Source of the DNA: Leptospiraceae bacterium
Lineage (GTDB): Bacteria; Spirochaetota; Leptospiria; Leptospirales; Leptospiraceae
Length of the DNA stretch: 64,000 bases
Assembly (NCBI GenBank): GCA_947458405.1
Contig: CANGZW010000004.1
Coordinates: 23,701-87,700, forward strand
Direction of reading: 5' to 3'
Positions 45,768 through 55,662 of this stretch are shown piece after piece. Below the pieces are notes generated by a model. The model worked only from the letters and a program-made list of their open reading frames with translations, had not been told where the DNA came from and ran no database searches. How positions within the stretch are numbered: position 1 is the first letter of the stretch; the number at the start of each line of letters is the position of its first letter. Both the position numbers and the translations under genes were made by a program.

Positions 45768-47777
45768 TTATATGTTATTTAGTTTTATAATAAAATTAGT
45801 TCCTTCATTCAAACTACTTTCTAATATTATTTCTCCTTTATGCATATTTATGACTTTTTGTGAAATGTATAATCCTACCCCAACTCCCTGTATTTCATAT
45901 TGATTTTCCTGATTTAATCTATAAAATTTTTCAAAAACTTTTTGATAATACTCAGAAGAAATACCTATTCCTGTATCTTTAATTGATATAAAGATAGAAT
46001 TATCTTTTTTATAAAAATCAATAATAACTTCTCCATTCTTTTTATTATATAGTATAGAATTTTTTAAAATATTACCAATTGCTTTGTACATTAAAACATT
46101 ATCACAATTTATAATTATTTCTGAATCAACTTTATTGATAATTTGTATATTATTTATTTCAATTATACCATTATAATATTGAATTAAGTTATTAATTAAG
46201 TTATTAAGATTGTTAGGGGTTATATTTAATTTAATCTCACTATCTATCTCCGTAAGTAAAATCAAGTCATTTATGTAATCATTTAATTTACCAATATTTT
46301 GATAAATTTCTATAAAGTATTGTTTATCACGTTCAGATTGAATTGAATCTTTTAGTATCTCTGAATAACCATAAACATAAGAAAGTGGAGTTTTTATTTC
46401 GTGAGATAAATTCGATATAAAAATATCTTTAGTCTTACTCAATTTTTCAACTTCCATTTTAGAATAAATTAGATCAATTTCTTTCCTGGCCAAGAATTTT
46501 CGAGCATCTTCACTATTTCTCAAAGCACTAGTATATCTTACAGATATTAATATAGACTGGGCAAAAATAACTACAAAGAATCCATAGGGAGCCGTATATG
46601 TAGTTTCAATTAAATTTAGGTTATATAAAATATCATTAATAACACATAAAGCAAAAATTACTCCACTAGTTAAAAGATATAATGCATCGTACTCTTTTTT
46701 CTTAATTAAATAGACTAAAAATAATAATGATATTATGACTGTTATAATAGTATATATTTCATAAATAAATAACATCTTCGTTAGATAATAAATATCTCCA
46801 AAAAATACCATATAATTTGAAGGAATATTAAATATAATCGTACCGATTAATACTTTTTTAGAAATATAATTTTTATACGAATAGTATATATATAAAATAA
46901 ATATTGGTAAACCCAAATATATGCTTATGTACTCAATTCTTGTAAGTAATCCATATGATATATTATCAAATAATGTTGAGATAATTAATTCTCCAGAAAA
47001 TAAAATTCTCAAGAACATTAGAGAACAAAATACTCCAAAATAAAAATTTGATTTATCGTCTTGTCTGAGAAAATAAATAAATATATGATAAAAACCCATT
47101 ATTAGCAGACTTCCAGCTAATATTAAATCTAAGGTTGTAAATCTATTTCTATCAGAAACTAAATCATCTATTTTCCCAAATTTTATTGCTCTTCGTAATC
47201 CTCCTTTATTGTGATAAAAGTTTGAAACTTGAAGTACTATATTTAATTCTGAATGAACAGGGATTTCACTAAGTAGAATTTTAGTTTTTGGCTCATAACT
47301 ATCTATTGATTTTCCTATTTTTCCAGAAGAGGCTATTTCAGTATCATTTATAAATAATTTATAGGCTGTTGCTATATATAAATTTCTCAAACCAAGTTTT
47401 GCCTGATTAGGATTTATTATTATTTTTAGTTTATATGTACCGAATGTCCTTCCTTCAATTTTTTCATTCCCTATTACATTATTATTCCATGAATTTGGAA
47501 CTTTTATGTAGCCAAAGTTTTGAGGATTATTAGCTTCTAAAATTTCCTTATTTGATAAAAACTCTTTCCAGTAGAATTCCCATTCGCCTTCAAGATTAAC
47601 GGCTCCATCAACTTCAAAGTCCCAAGCCCTTAAGTCGATCACCCCTAATTTAGCCTTTGGAGGCAATTTTTTATTTTCTCCACAATTACTAAACAGGAAA
47701 AACATAATTCCAAAAACTATGTATATTCTAATTAAATTTGAATAAAATAAATTTAGTTTTTTGTATAAAAAATTCAT
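45768..47777 (-). CDS. 7TMR-DISM lipoprotein histidine kinase
   Basis: The 669-residue protein has a lipobox (FSNC), the sensor motif GVIDLRAWDFEVDGAVNLEGEWEFYW, seven membrane helices (about 210-405), a coiled coil, the histidine helix SNLSHEIKTPLSYVYG and an ATPase domain with GVGVGLYISQKVINMHKGEI. The SHEIKTP box differs from the HDxKNP box of its two paralogues, placing it in a different HisKA subgroup. It lies 20 bp after the receiver gene in a kinase-receiver-kinase operon. Confidence 0.92.
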   Translation of the reverse strand: MNFLYKKLNLFYSNLIRIYIVFGIMFFLFSNCGENKKLPPKAKLGVIDLRAWDFEVDGAVNLEGEWEFYWKEFLSNKEILEANNPQNFGYIKVPNSWNNNVIGNEKIEGRTFGTYKLKIIINPNQAKLGLRNLYIATAYKLFINDTEIASSGKIGKSIDSYEPKTKILLSEIPVHSELNIVLQVSNFYHNKGGLRRAIKFGKIDDLVSDRNRFTTLDLILAGSLLIMGFYHIFIYFLRQDDKSNFYFGVFCSLMFLRILFSGELIISTLFDNISYGLLTRIEYISIYLGLPIFILYIYYSYKNYISKKVLIGTIIFNIPSNYMVFFGDIYYLTKMLFIYEIYTIITVIISLLFLVYLIKKKEYDALYLLTSGVIFALCVINDILYNLNLIETTYTAPYGFFVVIFAQSILISVRYTSALRNSEDARKFLARKEIDLIYSKMEVEKLSKTKDIFISNLSHEIKTPLSYVYGYSEILKDSIQSERDKQYFIEIYQNIGKLNDYINDLILLTEIDSEIKLNITPNNLNNLINNLIQYYNGIIEINNIQIINKVDSEIIINCDNVLMYKAIGNILKNSILYNKKNGEVIIDFYKKDNSIFISIKDTGIGISSEYYQKVFEKFYRLNQENQYEIQGVGVGLYISQKVINMHKGEIILESSLNEGTNFIIKLNNI

Positions 47778-47797
47778 TTGATTTTAATTAAAATATT

Positions 47798-48181
47798 TTA
47801 TCCAGAATTGGTCAATAATTTCTTAACTTCTTCAACAATTTCTCCCGGAGAAAAAGGCTTTGCCATAAAAGAACTTGCCCCTGAATCCATAGCTGATTGA
47901 TAGTCATTCAATCCACCCTTTGCAGTTAATACAATAATTGGAGTTTTTTTAAAATTATCCAACTCCCTCAATTCACGAATTGCATCTATTCCATTTTTTA
48001 CGGGCATCATAATATCCATTATAATTAAATCTGGATTGATTTCTAAGGCTTTTTTAATACCTAACTGACCATTTGCGGCTATACTTATCTGATAATTTTC
48101 TTTTTTTAAAATATCGGATAGAATCTTTACCATTGGTGCTTGGTCATCAACGATTAGAATTTTTTTCATATTTTTATTCAT
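47798..48181 (-). CDS. CheY-like single-domain response regulator
   Basis: The 127-residue receiver has VDDQ, the phospho-acceptor Asp in LIIMDIMMPVKNG, VLTAKGG and AKPFSPGE. It is closely similar to the receiver at 42441. It starts inside the end of the upstream histidine kinase (8-bp overlap) and precedes another kinase, so it probably takes phosphate from one or both. Confidence 0.95.
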   Translation of the reverse strand: MNKNMKKILIVDDQAPMVKILSDILKKENYQISIAANGQLGIKKALEINPDLIIMDIMMPVKNGIDAIRELRELDNFKKTPIIVLTAKGGLNDYQSAMDSGASSFMAKPFSPGEIVEEVKKLLTNSG

Positions 48182-50237
48182 TTATTATAGGTAAATATAG
48201 AAAGAAAGTAGTACCCACTCCAATTTCAGTCTGATACTCAATCTTACCTTTATGAGCATCAATAATTGTTTTACACATATATAGACCCAATCCTGTCCCT
48301 TTTATTTTCCCTTCTGAATAAAATGCTTCGAAAATTTTATTTTTCACTTCTTCCCTCAAACCATTTCCATTATCTATAAATTCAAATACAATATAATTTG
48401 GAGTTTTATATAATTTTATGATAAATAAATAATTTTTTAATCCATCATTCATTTCTTCTCTTGCATTATTTGCAAGATTAATTATTACTCTTCTGATTCT
48501 TTCTTTATCCATGTAGATAATGGTATCTGTTAGAATTTCTAAATTAATACTTATTTGCGAATGATCAAAATCTATTTTGATAAATTGGTAAACTTCTTTC
48601 AAAAGTTCAGCAGGATTTACTAACTCAGGGTAGATCTGAATATTTCCTTTTGAAAAGTCTAATATATCATAAGCTAAATCACTTAAACGATCTATTTCTC
48701 TAGCTATGTACGACAAATATTCTTTCTTTTCAATCTCTGTAATATCATCATTTTTAACTAAGTCAGTAAAAGTTTTTATTGTTGAAATGGGATTTTTAAT
48801 ATCATGTACAATTCCAGATGCCATCTCACCAATCATTGATAATCTTTTTCTTGATTCAGATAATTTTTCAATTTCCATATTTGCATTGATTAGATTGTCT
48901 CTTTCCAAAGAAAGCTCTCTTGTCCTACTTTTAACTTGTCTTTCTAAATTCTCAGTTAAGTCCTCTACTCTCGACATTGCAGAGGATGCTCTTTTAGATA
49001 ATAAATATGCTTGGGTAAATATGAAAAAAAACCATGCTATGGTGCTATAATAACCTGTATTTATTATCTTAAAATTATGTAGAACATCATTAATAACAAA
49101 TAAAATAGATATAAATGTTACTACACTAAAAATATAAGCTCCATCTCTATTATTCTTTAATGCTCTCAATGCAGTAGAGAAAACGTAAAAAGAACTAAAA
49201 ATAGTTATAATTTGTAAAGGTCTCAATAAAATTGTATATATATGGATAGGTGCAATTATCCAACTAAAACAAATTATTGAAGAAGATAATATTATATATT
49301 TATAAATTTTTAAATTAAACTCATCTGGAAAACAAGATCTTATATAGGAAACAAATATAGGAACAGCAAAGAAAAAAGTAAAATATTCCAAATTAGCAAT
49401 CACTATCCAAGGAATTTCTGGAAATAATTTCCTTATGATTATCTCCTCAATTAAAATACTTCGAAGAGACATTAATAAACAAAATATTCCAAATAATATA
49501 TTAGATTTATCTTTTCTTCTAAAATAATAATTTGCTATATGATAAAGCCCAATCATCAAAAGACTCCCACAAAAAAATGTATCTCTCGATAATGCAATTT
49601 CCCTTCGGAGTACAATTTTAGATGTGCCACCAATGATTAATGAATCCCAGATTCCCCCTCCCCTAACTGAAAAGTTAGATACCTGTATAATTAAATCATT
49701 TTCTGTTTCTATATCTTCGATTTCTAAAACACCCGGTATCCAATCAGGTAAATACTTATCTTTTGTTTCCCCTACTTTACCAATATGTAATAAATTTTTA
49801 TCATTAAAATATAAATTAAATGATGATCCAATCGTCTTATATTTCAAAGAAATTTTAACTTTTGGCTGGATTAATACTCTTAATCTATAAGTACCATATC
49901 CCATACCATCAGAATTTTTTAAATTAAGTTGTGTATCACTCCATTTTTTGGGGACTTGAATGTACCCAGTCATTTTAGGTTTATCTAATTTTTTAAAATC
50001 GGAATTATCTAATAATTGTGATTCATAAAATTCCCAATTTCCATCTAATTTTACTATTCCATCCTCATTAAAATTCCATTTTCTTAAATCAATTACTCCA
50101 TCAATTACCTTAGGAGATTCTATTTCTTTTTCTTTTGAGCAAAAAAATGTTGAAGAAGTTAGACCTAAAATTAAAATAATAGATAAAAGTTTATTGAGTA
50201 AATATTTTAAGAGATTTAATTTAGGCGAGATTTTCAT
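48174..50237 (-). CDS. 7TMR-DISM lipoprotein histidine kinase
   Basis: The 687-residue protein starts with a signal and TFFC lipobox, then GVIDLRKWNFNEDGIVKLDGNWEFY (sensor domain), seven membrane helices (about 215-415), a coiled coil, the histidine helix GIVHDIKNPISTIKTF and an ATPase domain with DNGNGLREE and GTGLGLYMCKTIIDAHKG. It shares architecture with the kinase at 43245 minus the GAF domain. It is the first gene of the kinase-receiver-kinase operon. Confidence 0.92.
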   Translation of the reverse strand: MKISPKLNLLKYLLNKLLSIILILGLTSSTFFCSKEKEIESPKVIDGVIDLRKWNFNEDGIVKLDGNWEFYESQLLDNSDFKKLDKPKMTGYIQVPKKWSDTQLNLKNSDGMGYGTYRLRVLIQPKVKISLKYKTIGSSFNLYFNDKNLLHIGKVGETKDKYLPDWIPGVLEIEDIETENDLIIQVSNFSVRGGGIWDSLIIGGTSKIVLRREIALSRDTFFCGSLLMIGLYHIANYYFRRKDKSNILFGIFCLLMSLRSILIEEIIIRKLFPEIPWIVIANLEYFTFFFAVPIFVSYIRSCFPDEFNLKIYKYIILSSSIICFSWIIAPIHIYTILLRPLQIITIFSSFYVFSTALRALKNNRDGAYIFSVVTFISILFVINDVLHNFKIINTGYYSTIAWFFFIFTQAYLLSKRASSAMSRVEDLTENLERQVKSRTRELSLERDNLINANMEIEKLSESRKRLSMIGEMASGIVHDIKNPISTIKTFTDLVKNDDITEIEKKEYLSYIAREIDRLSDLAYDILDFSKGNIQIYPELVNPAELLKEVYQFIKIDFDHSQISINLEILTDTIIYMDKERIRRVIINLANNAREEMNDGLKNYLFIIKLYKTPNYIVFEFIDNGNGLREEVKNKIFEAFYSEGKIKGTGLGLYMCKTIIDAHKGKIEYQTEIGVGTTFFLYLPIINE

Positions 50238-50285
50238 ATCTATATAGAGTTTATTTAATTTACAAGATTTTACTAAAACTTTACT

Positions 50286-53078
50286 TTATTTGACTTCAAT
50301 TATACCTATAGTAAAAGTCTTACAAGAAGATAGTCCACTAAAAATATTTATAATTAAACTACCCTTGCCTTTTTTTAATGCAATAAAAAATAATTTATCC
50401 CCAAGAAAATAATATGGATTTACTAAGAATGAATTATGATCTTTAATTTTTAAATAACTAGAATTTAAAACTCTTAAAAAATTTGGAAATTTAATTTGAA
50501 CCAAAGAATGTTTCTCTAAAGTATTTAGAAAAGATATTGAACCGATTTCACCAATTAAAAATGAAAATTTATCTAATTTAAAGTATTCAGTATAGGATTC
50601 AAACTGATTTTCTATATTTGTATTATTTTTACTAATGTAAAACTTTTCCTCTGTTTTACAAGAATTATTTCTAATCAAAATGAGTTCAAAAAGCCTATAT
50701 AAATTAAAAATTTCAATATTATTTGAAAATAAATTGAATTGTAAATCATCTATTAATTTCTTCCTTATATTCTCTATTTTAATTTTCTTAATTTTTTTAA
50801 TATATGTAATTTTCTCAGATTTCAAGCCTACTATTTCTAAAATCCTATTTAATCCGGCTGATCTCTTGATTCTCTTTGACTCCGAAAAACTTCTTTGAAC
50901 TTCTATACTATCTATATTTTTACTAATTAATACTTTCAGTAGAATTATTTTAACTTCGATTAATGAAAAATCACTATCTATTAAAGTTAATTCATTTCCA
51001 TCAAATTTCAAAATTTTATATAAATTATTATATATATAATCTTCAGTTTTAATTTTATTTTTAAATGAATAATTTTGAAAATAAAGAATCTTCTCCCTAT
51101 AATTTTTTATATAATCTAATAATTTCTGTAAATCGAATATTTTATCTTTTATAATTTCTTCCCAAGACTCTAAAATTGAATAGCCTGCTACTGAATAATG
51201 AATACCTTTTGAATCATACTCCTGAACTTTCTGAAATAAATAATCTATATTCTCTTTTATATAACTCTTATTATTTATTTTATATTTTTTTAATAAATAA
51301 TATATCATTACCATAATATTAAAAATATTATCCCCTGATATATTAAAAAAATTATTTTCTATTTTTTTCAGTAAATTTTCTATTTTAATTGATTGCTCTG
51401 AAGAGTTTGTAATTTTATAAGTATCAAATATTTCAATTTTATTTTCATTTTTAAAAATGTATTTCTTAGAATCTATTTCAATTATCATTTCTTCCGAACA
51501 TTTTATATAATATTCGATTTTACTATTTTTAATTAACTTTTCTCTTGGTTTTAAAATCTTCCATTCTTTATTATAATTTTTAGAACAATATACATTAACT
51601 AAACTTTGCTCTGTTTCGATCTGATTACTATTTTCTGAATATACCTGAACACTTTCATCTAATGGTGAATATAACCTTATAATATATTTCAATGTAGTAT
51701 TTATCTCATATATATCTATATATAATGAATTTATATTTTCTTCATTAATTGTACTTATTTTAAGATCCAAGTCTTCATCTGTTATTGTGTGTATGATTAC
51801 TCTATAATTTTGATTTTTTACTCCAAATAACTTAATTTGATTTTCTGTGTAAGATTTTTCAAAAGGTGAAATTACCCCTTTTTTATTTACATTAAATGCG
51901 ATTTCTAAATCTTGTGAACTTTCGATATTCAATGCTAATTCATCTAGGGTTAGTAATTCACTAGATATTAAAAATAAATATTTTATTCCAAATTTTAGTT
52001 TTTCAGAAATTACAATATCCTCTCTACTTCTTCTAAAACTAAGAGCTTGAATTGACTTTAATTTTAGTTGCGAACTATACTTGGGTTTATAAATGACTTC
52101 ATCAGATTCTGACTTAAAATATATATTATATTTTTCACTATGACCTAAAGCCTTATCAGATTTTACAAAAGAAATACTTATCTTATTATCTCTTATATCA
52201 GCTTTCCCAAAATTTAATGCAAGACCACAATCTTTACAATATACTATATACTTTATTTCAGAAGATATTTTTTTTTCTAATTTAGTGTATATTAAACCTT
52301 CTCCAAATATTTTTTTATTATCTTCTATTAACTTAAAATTTCTTATTATTAAATGTGACTCTGACTCTTTTAGAAAGATCAACTCCCTTTGGGAAATAAC
52401 TTTATCTTCATATATTAGATTAATTTTTATCAATCCTTCAAGTGAATCAATCTTAAATTCTCCATAATAATACCCCCATACATCTAAGTGAATTTTTTGA
52501 TTTAATATCTCTTTTTCTTTATTTTCAAACTGGATTTTAATTTTTTGTCCTGCCAATTTTCTAGATATAATAATTATTCTTACTATTTTATTACATTGCA
52601 ATACATCTTCTAAAACTAAAAAATATAGGTCATCTTTATTTATATTTTTCTTTACACAAACTGGAAAGTTAAAATTTAAAATCATTCCATTATAGGAAAT
52701 TTCTCTAGACTCATATAGTCTCAAGATATCCTGAATTATTATTTGAATTGCTTCTTCTTCAGAAATGTTCTTATCAGAGATAGACTTTAACTTTTTTGAG
52801 TCATAAATAATTAAGATAGGTTTTCGAAATTCAAAATATTTATTATATAAAAACTTAACAATTGAACTAGGAAGTGATTTTAGGAATACTTCCATATCCC
52901 CCTCATAGAGCTCTGAAATCAACAGGGGAGGTGAAAACAGTTCTTTACAGAGATAGTCTAGGATTTTCGTATCAAATAGAAAATCCTCCGACATATCCCT
53001 AAGGATCCACCCTATTTCAGAACTATTCATCCTTCTTAAGATTTTAATTAGATGGGAAATGTTTTCCTGATTTTCCAA
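50286..53078 (-). CDS. Large protein of unknown function (930 residues)
   Basis: I do not recognise this protein. It has no signal peptide or membrane helix, so it is likely cytoplasmic. Residues 1-100 are helical (ISHLIKILRRMNSSEIGWILRDMSEDFL). About 100-560 are beta-rich, with repeated strand-turn patterns and one CKDCG pair. About 560-830 are mainly helical and Lys/Ile/Asn-rich; the last 80 are beta. The plan, beta-sandwiches then a helical domain then a beta tail, loosely recalls alpha-2-macroglobulin-like proteins, but no thioester motif or export signal is seen. It is divergent from etfB by 96 bp. Confidence 0.7.
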   Translation of the reverse strand: MENQENISHLIKILRRMNSSEIGWILRDMSEDFLFDTKILDYLCKELFSPPLLISELYEGDMEVFLKSLPSSIVKFLYNKYFEFRKPILIIYDSKKLKSISDKNISEEEAIQIIIQDILRLYESREISYNGMILNFNFPVCVKKNINKDDLYFLVLEDVLQCNKIVRIIIISRKLAGQKIKIQFENKEKEILNQKIHLDVWGYYYGEFKIDSLEGLIKINLIYEDKVISQRELIFLKESESHLIIRNFKLIEDNKKIFGEGLIYTKLEKKISSEIKYIVYCKDCGLALNFGKADIRDNKISISFVKSDKALGHSEKYNIYFKSESDEVIYKPKYSSQLKLKSIQALSFRRSREDIVISEKLKFGIKYLFLISSELLTLDELALNIESSQDLEIAFNVNKKGVISPFEKSYTENQIKLFGVKNQNYRVIIHTITDEDLDLKISTINEENINSLYIDIYEINTTLKYIIRLYSPLDESVQVYSENSNQIETEQSLVNVYCSKNYNKEWKILKPREKLIKNSKIEYYIKCSEEMIIEIDSKKYIFKNENKIEIFDTYKITNSSEQSIKIENLLKKIENNFFNISGDNIFNIMVMIYYLLKKYKINNKSYIKENIDYLFQKVQEYDSKGIHYSVAGYSILESWEEIIKDKIFDLQKLLDYIKNYREKILYFQNYSFKNKIKTEDYIYNNLYKILKFDGNELTLIDSDFSLIEVKIILLKVLISKNIDSIEVQRSFSESKRIKRSAGLNRILEIVGLKSEKITYIKKIKKIKIENIRKKLIDDLQFNLFSNNIEIFNLYRLFELILIRNNSCKTEEKFYISKNNTNIENQFESYTEYFKLDKFSFLIGEIGSISFLNTLEKHSLVQIKFPNFLRVLNSSYLKIKDHNSFLVNPYYFLGDKLFFIALKKGKGSLIINIFSGLSSCKTFTIGIIEVK

Positions 53079-53174
53079 AATTTCTCTCTATTTAAAAAAT
53101 ACTTTTCCTTCTGCCCTATTATAAAGAAAGGTATAAATTATATAAAATTAGAAAGACTAAGAGGCAACCAACAT

Positions 53175-53936
53175 ATGAAAGTTGTAGTGTTAGTTAAGCA
53201 GGTTCCAGATACGGAAACCAGCATTAAGCTCGGTGACAAGTCCATCAACGAAGCGGGAATTAAATGGATCATCTCCCCTTATGATGAATTCGCCATTGAG
53301 GAAGGAATAAAAATTAGAGAAAAAAACGGTGGAGAAGTCATAGCAGTCACAGTAGGACCTGATAGAACACAGGAAGCTCTTAGAACTGCTTACGCTATGG
53401 GAGTTGATAATGCTGTACATATTAAGGTAGATAATTACAATACCTTTGATACTGCCTTTACCTCTGAGCTTCTTTCAAACTTCATACAGTCAATTTCACC
53501 TGATCTTGTAATCTCCGGAAGACAATCAATTGACACTGATAGTTCACAGGTTGGAGTTCAAGTAGCTGAAAGACTCGGTTGGGGACATGTTTCTCTCGCT
53601 CTCAAGTTAGAATTAAATGGCTCAAACGCTAAAATTACCCGTGAAGTTGAAGGTGGAACAGCAGTTGTTGAAGCGGCTTTGCCTTTGGTTATTACAGCCC
53701 AAAAAGGTCTCAATGAACCTAGATACCCTTCATTAAAGGGAATCATGACAGCTAAGAAAAAACCAATCACTTCCAAAACAATTGCAGATTTAGGCAATCC
53801 AGAATCCAAAGTAGAAATTACTTCCCTCGAGCCACCATCGGCTAGAATCGCAGGAAGAAAATTAGAAGCGGCAGATGCAGATGGTTTTGCACAGGTTCTT
53901 GTAAAAGCACTCAGAGAAGAAGCAAAAGTAATATAG
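53175..53936 (+). CDS. etfB: Electron transfer flavoprotein beta subunit
   Basis: EtfB motifs are clear: MKVVVLVKQVPDTETSIKL at the start, the AMP/FAD-proximal region SGRQSIDTDSSQVGVQVAERLGW and VEGGTAVVEAALPLVITAQKGLNEPRYPSLKGIM. The ORF track extends 41 codons too far upstream; the start is the ATG at 53175, behind AGAGG (253 residues). EtfAB passes electrons from acyl-CoA dehydrogenases to the quinone pool. Base composition is richer in G+C than neighbours, suggesting high expression. Confidence 0.97.
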   Translation: MKVVVLVKQVPDTETSIKLGDKSINEAGIKWIISPYDEFAIEEGIKIREKNGGEVIAVTVGPDRTQEALRTAYAMGVDNAVHIKVDNYNTFDTAFTSELLSNFIQSISPDLVISGRQSIDTDSSQVGVQVAERLGWGHVSLALKLELNGSNAKITREVEGGTAVVEAALPLVITAQKGLNEPRYPSLKGIMTAKKKPITSKTIADLGNPESKVEITSLEPPSARIAGRKLEAADADGFAQVLVKALREEAKVI

Positions 53937-53946
53937 GAGATAAAAT

Positions 53947-54906
53947 ATGGCAAATGTACTTGTAGTTGGAGAAATTAAAGACGGTGCTCTGAAGAAAATC
54001 TCCAAAGAGGTTACTTCTACTGGCAAAAAAATTGCATCTCAATTGGGCGGGCAGGTAGAAGTTCTTTTGATTGGAGAAGGAGCGGATAAATTTGCTTCCG
54101 AACTTTCCGCAGTTGGTGCAGACAAAGTGATTACAGTAAATTTAGCAGACTTCAACCCTGAAGCCTATGCGAATATAATTGCGGGTGTTGCAAAAGAAAA
54201 AGGATCTTCCTTTATAATTTTACCCCATACGGGCCAAGGAAAAGACTATTCTCCCCGGGTTGCTGTTAAATTAGGAGCGGGAATTGTTGCAGATGTGGTT
54301 GAATTAAAAGTAGATGGCGGCAATGTAATCGCCAGAAAACCAATTTATTCTGGAAAAGCCTTTGCAAATATTCAAATTAATACGGGAGTAAAAGTATTTA
54401 CCATCAGACCTAATTCCCAAGAAGTCGGTTCAACAGCAGGAGCTGGTGCAATAGAAGCCTCTTCTCAAACTGCTGGTGATGTTAAAACTAAGATTGCTTC
54501 CACAGAACTCTCTGGTGGCAACAAAGTTCAACTCACAGAAGCATCCATTATCGTATCTGGTGGTAGGGGGCTAAAGGGTCCTGAAAACTTCCCCATGTTA
54601 CAAGAGCTTTGTGACACGATTGGAGCGGCACTGGGAGCTTCCCGGGCGGCAGTTGATGCGGGTTGGATTTCTCACTCTCATCAGGTTGGGCAGACTGGAA
54701 AAACAGTTTCTCCTAATTGCTATATTGCTTGTGGAATCAGTGGAAGTATTCAGCACATGGCAGGTATGGGATCCTCTAAATACATTGTAGCTATTAATAA
54801 AGATGGAGACGCTCCTATTTTTAAAGTTGCTACTTTTGGAGTAGTTGCAGACCTTTTCGAAGTTGTTCCCGCGGTAACCAAAGAATTTAAAAAAGTTTTA
54901 GGATGA
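53947..54906 (+). CDS. etfA: Electron transfer flavoprotein alpha subunit
   Basis: The 319-residue protein has the C-terminal FAD-binding signature VSGGRGLKGPENF, AVDAGW, GQTGKTVSPNCYIACGISGSIQHMAGM and INKDGDAPIF. It pairs with EtfB, 10 bp upstream, to form the heterodimeric electron carrier of fatty acid beta-oxidation, which fits organisms that live on fatty acids. AGGAG precedes the ATG. Confidence 0.98.
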   Translation: MANVLVVGEIKDGALKKISKEVTSTGKKIASQLGGQVEVLLIGEGADKFASELSAVGADKVITVNLADFNPEAYANIIAGVAKEKGSSFIILPHTGQGKDYSPRVAVKLGAGIVADVVELKVDGGNVIARKPIYSGKAFANIQINTGVKVFTIRPNSQEVGSTAGAGAIEASSQTAGDVKTKIASTELSGGNKVQLTEASIIVSGGRGLKGPENFPMLQELCDTIGAALGASRAAVDAGWISHSHQVGQTGKTVSPNCYIACGISGSIQHMAGMGSSKYIVAINKDGDAPIFKVATFGVVADLFEVVPAVTKEFKKVLG

Positions 54907-54956
54907 TCGACTGTATTCCCTTAATTTTTGCAAAATTATCCTCAGTAAAATCAATG

Positions 54957-54986
54957 TTTTTTCACGTCCCTTGGGGCGTGAAAAAA
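54957..54986 (+). repeat. 3' hairpin after etfA, no U-tract
   Basis: A 13-bp stem (six T-A pairs, then CACGTCC with GGGCGTG including one G-T wobble) closes a 4-base loop, 51 bases after etfA. The T run is on the 5' side and the A run on the 3' side, so it is not a standard intrinsic terminator on either strand. Confidence 0.65.
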
Positions 54987-55054
54987 GTTAATTTGGATGG
55001 CCAAAATTTTTTAAATTTTCCTTTTCTTTTAGTTGGAAATAAGTAAGCTAGGTT

Positions 55055-55660
55055 ATGCCAATTCAGTTTCTTCGATTCTTTCTTTTGAAGATTAAAATAT
55101 CTGCTTTTACCTTTTTCCTATTATTTTCGTATTTCCCCTTATCTGCTGAATCTGGAGAGGAATTATTGTCTGCAATACTTTCCAAGATGAGTTCTTTAGA
55201 GAGCATTCGTGCCAATATATCTATCAATGGAACCAGTGGTTTATTGTCCTATAAGTCTCCACATAATTTATATTTAAAATTATCTGACGGTAGAATCATT
55301 TCAGCAAATGGAAGATTCTTATGGTTTTACAATCCTTCTCGAGCAATAGCTGGCAAACAGGATCTTAAAGGCTCAACTGGAGGTTTAAAAGGATTGCTTT
55401 CCGGTTATGAAACCTTGACTGCAAGTGGAAAAACCTTGAGATTGCAATCGGAAAGGAAAAGTTATGAAGAAATACTTGTCTCTGTATCCCCTGACAATAT
55501 TTTAAAAAGTATTCGAATGAAACACAAAGGAGGGAGTGATTTTTATGAAATTTCTCTTTCAGGTGTGCAAACTAATATTGGATTGCCAGCCAGTATATTT
55601 AATTTTCATCCCCCTTCCAGCGCTCAAATTGTGGAAAATCCTTTAAACCAGAGGGAATAG
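55055..55660 (+). CDS. LolA-like outer membrane lipoprotein carrier
   Basis: The 201-residue protein has a signal peptide (FFLLFSYFPLSAES) and a LolA-type beta-barrel pattern: LLSAILSKMSSLESIRANI, SPHNLYLKLSDGRIISANGRFLWFYNPS and later paired strands. LolA shuttles lipoproteins across the periplasm, which suits a cell with so many lipoproteins. It starts a run with an unknown protein and trpS. Confidence 0.78.
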   Translation: MPIQFLRFFLLKIKISAFTFFLLFSYFPLSAESGEELLSAILSKMSSLESIRANISINGTSGLLSYKSPHNLYLKLSDGRIISANGRFLWFYNPSRAIAGKQDLKGSTGGLKGLLSGYETLTASGKTLRLQSERKSYEEILVSVSPDNILKSIRMKHKGGSDFYEISLSGVQTNIGLPASIFNFHPPSSAQIVENPLNQRE

Positions 55661-55662
55661 CC

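Noticed and set aside
48706-49050. 114-residue plus-strand ORF in a histidine kinase gene
   Set aside because: Antisense to the histidine box and coiled coil; no independent support.
53558-53953. 131-residue minus-strand ORF opposite etfB
   Set aside because: It is a shadow of a GC-richer, highly biased gene; etfB is certain in the other strand.
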